From Wolbachia endosymbiont (group A) of Pogonocherus hispidulus (lineage in GTDB: Bacteria > Pseudomonadota > Alphaproteobacteria > Rickettsiales > Anaplasmataceae): 64,000 nucleotides of DNA. The position numbers were made by a program, and so were the translations under genes. This document shows positions 60,502 to 64,000 of this stretch, one piece after another. The stretch is from positions 186,001-250,000 of the forward strand of contig NZ_OZ034750.1 of NCBI RefSeq assembly GCF_964028195.1. The letters run 5' to 3'. The notes beneath the pieces are model-generated. The model did no database searches. It had not been told where the DNA came from and worked only from the letters and a program-made list of their open reading frames with translations. How positions within the stretch are numbered: the stretch's first letter is position 1; the number at the start of each line of letters is the position of its first letter.

Positions 60502-61311
60502 ATGGAACAAAGCTTTTTCAACATCGGTCAAAAAATCCCTTTTTATAGCGTAAAGGAATATTTAAGTGATCAATCGCCAATACCAGAAGATATAATTTCA
60601 CCAAGGATTTTAACAAAAAGAGGTCTATTGGTGCTGGGTGGCCCACCTAAAATCGGCAAGAGTGACTTTTTGATCTCTTGGCTTGTTTACATGGCTGCTG
60701 GTAGATCATTTCTCGGTATGACACCAAATAGACCTTTGAAAATCTTCTACATGCAAACTGAAATTGAGTATGAATATATGAAAGAACGTTTGCAACAACT
60801 TCAACTGGATAACGAACTTTTGAATGTAGCTGCCAATAACTTAATTATCACGCCAAGAGTGCAATTATCATTTAGTAGTGAAGAAATAGATGAAATTAAA
60901 AATGTTGTTAAAGAGCGTTTCAAACCTGATATTATTGCGATTGATCCTCTTCGTAACATTTTTAACTCAAGTGAATATGGTAATGAAAATGACAACAGCG
61001 CTATGCTATTCTTTTTGCAAAAAACGCTTGAAAGACTGAGAAATGTTATCAATCCAGATTCGGGCATAATACTCACTCACCATACAAAAAAACTATCCAA
61101 AAAAATGTTAGAAGAAGATCCATTTCAAGGCCTAAGCGGTGCTGGATCTTTACGTGGATTTTATAGCACTGGCATGGTGATGTTTGCTCATGATGAAGAA
61201 AGCACTACCCGTCAAATAGTGTTTGAGCTGCGAAATGGTGAACGTGTGGCAAGCAAGCTTGTCAATAAGATAAATGGTCGCTGGAAGGTTGTAGACCAAT
61301 GGAGTAACTGA
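60502..61311 (+). CDS. Stand-alone RepA-like ATPase, paralogue of the primase-helicase motor
   Basis: I start at ATG 60502, which has AAAGGAG just upstream; a longer frame from 60313 is an out-of-frame shadow of the previous gene. The 269-residue product aligns along its length with residues about 295-565 of the 57066-59123 protein: SPIPEDIISPRILT matches SPMPEDIIAPRVLT, then Walker A GGPPKIGKSDFLISWL, IIAIDPLRNIFNSSEYGNEND, LTHHTKK and EEDPFQGLSGAGSLRGFYSTG. It lacks the TOPRIM and winged-helix parts. I infer a duplicated helicase motor that may act as loader or partner. Confidence 0.85.
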   Translation: MEQSFFNIGQKIPFYSVKEYLSDQSPIPEDIISPRILTKRGLLVLGGPPKIGKSDFLISWLVYMAAGRSFLGMTPNRPLKIFYMQTEIEYEYMKERLQQLQLDNELLNVAANNLIITPRVQLSFSSEEIDEIKNVVKERFKPDIIAIDPLRNIFNSSEYGNENDNSAMLFFLQKTLERLRNVINPDSGIILTHHTKKLSKKMLEEDPFQGLSGAGSLRGFYSTGMVMFAHDEESTTRQIVFELRNGERVASKLVNKINGRWKVVDQWSN

Positions 61312-61343
61312 TTCTTTTTTTCACTTAATTTATAGGAGACAAT

Positions 61344-61832
61344 ATGTTATCAGATTTTTTAACTGATTTTAATACTGCAAAGTCGCAAAGTAATTTAATA
61401 CCGAAAGGTACAATGGTCAAGGTAAAAATGGCAATAAAGCCTGGAGGTTATGAAAATTGGTTCACGAAAAGCTACACTACTGGCAGCATCTATTTAAACG
61501 CTGAATTTACTGTCACTGAAGGTCCATATGCAAAACGCAAGATTTTTCAAGTAATTGGTATTAAAAGTGGCAAAGCAGAAGGTGAAGAAGACATCTGGGG
61601 AGAATCTGGTCGTTCTATGCTTAGAAGCATTTTGGAGTCAGCACGAAATATTCATGCACATGACACTTCAGAGAAAGCAGTTACTGCTAGAAAAATCAAC
61701 TCTATAGCTGATTTTAACGGGTTAGAGTTTACAGCAAAAGTTGGTATTGAAGCTGATCGGTATGGAGAAAAGAACAAGATTGCTACGGTTATTACTCCAG
61801 AACAATCTGAAGTTGATTGGTTGCCATTTTGA
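61344..61832 (+). CDS. Putative phage single-stranded DNA-binding protein
   Basis: A 162-residue soluble protein preceded by AGGAG. It has a beta-rich centre (MVKVKMAIKPGGYENW, YLNAEFTVTEGPYAKRKIFQVIGI) and ends in an acidic, aromatic tail VDWLPF, similar in kind to the DxxPF-type tails of SSBs that bind partner proteins. Beta-strand content fits an OB-fold of the DUF669-like phage type. I cannot show the family from sequence alone; position after a Sak4-like recombinase and helicase supports the call. Confidence 0.5.
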   Translation: MLSDFLTDFNTAKSQSNLIPKGTMVKVKMAIKPGGYENWFTKSYTTGSIYLNAEFTVTEGPYAKRKIFQVIGIKSGKAEGEEDIWGESGRSMLRSILESARNIHAHDTSEKAVTARKINSIADFNGLEFTAKVGIEADRYGEKNKIATVITPEQSEVDWLPF

Positions 61833-62006
61833 AGTACGACGAATATGGATTGCTGCCATTGAGAGGGCTATGAAAGATGCAGCAGGAAAAAACGTAAAGC
61901 TGAAAGAAGAAGCGATAAAATGCAGAGTCTTTTGAAACTGTTTGTGAGCTTTGATTTTCAATATGTCAAAAAGCATTGTTTCGATATTCTCAAAAGAAAA
62001 AAGTAG
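61831..62006 (+). pseudogene. Small phage protein remnant with two frameshifts
   Basis: Directly after the preceding stop, one frame reads RRIWIAAIERAMKDAAGKNV then KLKEEAIK, another SFETVCEL, and a third DFQYVKKHCFDILKRKK. Put together these give a plausible helical protein of about 58 residues in three frames, so the gene has decayed. No start codon precedes the first part. Confidence 0.5.
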
Positions 62007-62072
62007 TTCTGGTTTCTTAAGATAAAAGAATATTTAAGCATAGAAATGCACTTCAAAAAAAAATTTCATTTT

Positions 62073-62111
62073 TTCCGGAAAAACCTGTGAGAAATCCGGT
62101 ATATATATAAT
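62073..62111 (+). promoter_or_regulatory. Phage promoter-like motif, copy 2
   Basis: TTCCGGAAAAACCT at 62073, then G, then TGAGAAATCCGGTAT to 62102, followed by TATAAT at 62106-62111. Copy 1 at 56893 differs by one base, and the hexamer stands six bases after CCGGT in both. GAGGGG and the ATG at 62125 follow immediately, so the leader is very short. Confidence 0.75.
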
Positions 62112-62124
62112 AAGAGGGGCAAAC

Positions 62125-62808
62125 ATGTCAATACTCACACAATCGGGTCGAGCAGCAATAGCAGCAAGCATAAAAAAGCAATCTCTACATCTTGCTTGGG
62201 GCAGTGGTGATGCCAATTGGGAAAGTAGTCATCAAGTCGAAAAAGTTTTTGTTGAGGATGAAATAGCCCTAGATCAACATCCCATTAAAGACGTAAAAGT
62301 TTTTATCGGACAAACAACTTATCAGCCAAGTGTTGACTATACAGTTGATAGTAGTACTGGTCTAATAAAACGTACGGAAAATAGCTCTATTCCAGTAAGT
62401 GATAAAGTTACTGTACAGTATACTGAAAGCACACCACCTGAACCTATAAATTCTATAAAGCTCTTGAATGAACTTGGCAGACGTACTGCAGATGAAGTGC
62501 TATTCTGCACAGGTGATGAAAATGGCGAACTTATAACTCCTTCTGGAAGGTTTAGGCCCTTAAATGTACCAACTAATAACTTGTACCTTAAATTTACTTT
62601 CGATTTCACGGACGCAGCAAATCAAGTTATACGGGAATTAGGGGTTATGGTTGGTACTAAAATAAAAGAAGGATTACCTGAAGGACAGAGATATTTCGAG
62701 CCAAAAGACGTGGAAAATACTGGAATTTTGTTAGTTTTAGAACATACCGTACCACTTATCAGAACATCTGCAACTCGGGAAACTTTTTCATTTGTTGTAA
62801 CTTTTTGA
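62125..62808 (+). CDS. Phage tail/baseplate-associated protein (tentative)
   Basis: A 227-residue protein starting SILTQSGRAAIAASIKKQSL, a motif often found at the start of phage tail-collar or baseplate-like proteins, followed by HLAWGSGDANWE. The centre has FIGQTTYQPSVDYTVDSSTG, similar to tail proteins with repeated beta-strands, and the C-terminal half is an ELGVMVGTK beta-rich domain. It starts the tail operon immediately after the shared promoter motif, and the DUF4815-like gene follows after six bases. The exact role is inferred from position. Confidence 0.6.
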   Translation: MSILTQSGRAAIAASIKKQSLHLAWGSGDANWESSHQVEKVFVEDEIALDQHPIKDVKVFIGQTTYQPSVDYTVDSSTGLIKRTENSSIPVSDKVTVQYTESTPPEPINSIKLLNELGRRTADEVLFCTGDENGELITPSGRFRPLNVPTNNLYLKFTFDFTDAANQVIRELGVMVGTKIKEGLPEGQRYFEPKDVENTGILLVLEHTVPLIRTSATRETFSFVVTF

Positions 62809-62814
62809 AACAAA

Positions 62815-63861
62815 ATGACCTTAAATAGTTATTATAACCGCTTTAATCCTGACAAAGAATACGAAAAAAGTTTGTTCCTGGCAGGAAGAGGTCTACAATC
62901 AGCAGAATTAAACGAGACTCAGGAGTATGCTCTCTCTAAGCTTAAAGGCATAGGTGATGCAATATTTCGTGATGGTGATGTTATAACAGGAAGCAATTGT
63001 ATTATAGATAGAGAAACTGGTAAAGTTACACTTGAATCAGGAAAAATCTATCTTCGTGGAGCGGTTAGAAAAGTCGAAAAAGAAGAGTTTGTTATTCCTC
63101 TTAATACTATAGTTCGAATAGGTGTTTATTATCTAGAATCTACGATTACAGAACTTGAGGATGAAAACCTTCGTGATCCTGCAGTTGGTACAAGAAATTA
63201 TCAGGAAGTAGGCGCAGCAAGGCTTAAAGTTTCCATCATTTGGGGATACCAAGTAGAAAGTGTTACTGTTAACTCTACAAATGGCGAATTTTATCCAATT
63301 TACAATATTGAAAATGGAGTATTGATAGAACATTCACCTCCACCACAAGCAAACATAGTAACTACTGCTCTTGCTCGTTATGATAAAGAAGCAAATGGTT
63401 CCTACGTCGTAAATGGCCTTGAAGTGATGTTCCTCCACAAAGAAGAAAAGGGAGAAGAAGGGGTAAAAAAAGGTAAAAAAGAAATATTTGTGATTAATGA
63501 GGGTAAAGCTCATGTTGATGGTTATGAGATTGAGTTACCTCACAGTATTCGCATTTCTTTTGATGAAGATCCAGATATAAAATCAGTTGAATCAGAACCG
63601 CATACTTTTCAGCCAAATAGCCAAAGAGTAATGGAACTTAAAGTTAATGATTTTCCAATAAGTGAAATCAAAAAAGTAGATATAACCGTTCAAAAAACCA
63701 TTACCATTACTCATGGTTCATATTCAGGAGCTGTTGATCCAATACCTGACTCTGCGGTACTTGAGATTATTCAAATTAAACAAGGCAATGTTATTTATGA
63801 AAATAGTATAGCAGTTGTGTTAAAAGTCAATAGAAAAATGAAAAATATCAAAGAAATTTAG
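62815..63861 (+). CDS. DUF4815-like phage tail protein, probably C-terminally truncated
   Basis: The 348-residue product begins YYNRFNPDKEYEKSLFLAGRGLQSAELNE, of which SLFLAGRGLQSAELNE is the DUF4815 N-terminal pattern. It has GDAIFRDGDVITGSNCII and a beta-rich body with YEIELPHSIRISFDEDPDI. The family is usually longer. The last residues (AVVLKVNRKMKNIKEI) do not fit the expected strand that starts at NVIYENSI, so I infer a frameshift or a rearrangement just before the stop at 63859-63861. DUF4815 proteins sit in phage tail fibre or baseplate regions. Confidence 0.7.
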   Translation: MTLNSYYNRFNPDKEYEKSLFLAGRGLQSAELNETQEYALSKLKGIGDAIFRDGDVITGSNCIIDRETGKVTLESGKIYLRGAVRKVEKEEFVIPLNTIVRIGVYYLESTITELEDENLRDPAVGTRNYQEVGAARLKVSIIWGYQVESVTVNSTNGEFYPIYNIENGVLIEHSPPPQANIVTTALARYDKEANGSYVVNGLEVMFLHKEEKGEEGVKKGKKEIFVINEGKAHVDGYEIELPHSIRISFDEDPDIKSVESEPHTFQPNSQRVMELKVNDFPISEIKKVDITVQKTITITHGSYSGAVDPIPDSAVLEIIQIKQGNVIYENSIAVVLKVNRKMKNIKEI

Positions 63862-63925
63862 CCCGTTAAATATAATGTGCTCTTCAATGTATTTTTACAT
63901 AATATAAGCTATAACTCTTAATTGA

Positions 63926-63983
63926 TGTAGCTGTGTATAAGTACTTATAGTTTATGTGGGCGTACTTATCCACAGCTACACTA
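63926..63983 (+). other. Stem-loop with DnaA-box-like arms
   Basis: GTAGCTGTGTATAAGTAC (from about 63926) pairs with GTACTTATCCACAGCTAC (to about 63980) except at one position. The arms contain TTATACACA (minus strand, 63932-63940) and TTATCCACA (63966-63974), both fitting TTATNCACA. It resembles the stem-loop at 45400-45457 in arm content and loop length. Confidence 0.75.
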
Positions 63984-64000
63984 ACTTACTAGAGAAGTAG

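Noticed and set aside
61741-61830. First half of a 64-codon frame overlapping the putative SSB gene
   Set aside because: It is the shifted frame of that gene; only the part after 61830 resembles a real remnant.

Overview
The window reads as a chromosome segment of Wolbachia, an alphaproteobacterial endosymbiont of arthropods and nematodes. Three things point there. The AT-rich housekeeping genes are Rickettsiales-like: a solitary VirB9 paralogue, the tig-clpP-clpX-lon chain, an NDUFA12-type complex I subunit, a large NAD-glutamate dehydrogenase and PleD. Small palindromic repeats, insertion sequences and group II introns are dense. The right end carries a gene module typical of phage WO. The assignment rests on recognising protein families, not on a database search.

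Layout. 1-5.8 kb holds the 3' part of a very large collagen-like (Gly-X-Y) protein, open to the left window edge, and an adjacent unrecognised gene. 5.9-16.6 kb is mostly housekeeping: mraY, rnhB, virB9-like, mlaD, NDUFA12-like, mrpD, rodA, purF, mpg, a lineage-specific charged protein, then ruvA-ruvB. 16.8-19.6 kb holds a full-length group II intron inserted at the edge of a cluster of palindromic elements, followed by a 460-bp composite repeat. 19.6-34.7 kb is again chromosomal: a heme-copper-oxidase-like membrane protein, nhaC, a frameshifted ABC exporter, lon/clpX/clpP/tig, tRNA-Leu, a BON-domain lipoprotein, gshB, murG, a small charged protein and lpdA. 34.7-37.2 kb has an inverted copy of the composite repeat, palindromic repeats, an IS110 remnant and a decayed IS5-type element that ends just upstream of clpB. 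37.3-49.4 kb has clpB (with an in-frame palindromic element), the NAD-glutamate dehydrogenase gene, tatB and pleD split by an IS110 element flanked by a 537-bp direct duplication, and recO. 49.5-52.5 kb is a graveyard of nested mobile DNA: a truncated DUF1016-type nuclease, a group II intron fragment, and an IS4-type transposase interrupted by an IS5-type element. 52.4-64 kb is phage-related: a 5'-truncated SNF2 helicase, a 2.5-kb gene-free stretch, a replication/recombination operon (TOPRIM primase-helicase, sigma factor, Sak4-like ATPase, a second RepA-like ATPase, a putative ssDNA-binding protein) and the start of a tail operon (a baseplate/tail-type protein and a DUF4815-like tail protein).

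The most interesting signal is regulatory. A roughly 30-bp motif, identical except for one base, lies upstream of both phage operons (56893-56922 and 62073-62102). In both copies a -10-like hexamer sits the same distance downstream. The first operon encodes its own sigma-70-like factor, so a phage sigma or activator and its dedicated promoter form a testable circuit. Other notable points are the collagen-like protein with recent tandem in-frame duplications, palindromic elements inside clpB and the glutamate dehydrogenase gene, an IS insertion that duplicated enough DNA to keep both split genes whole, and two long stem-loops whose arms contain DnaA-box-like sequences.
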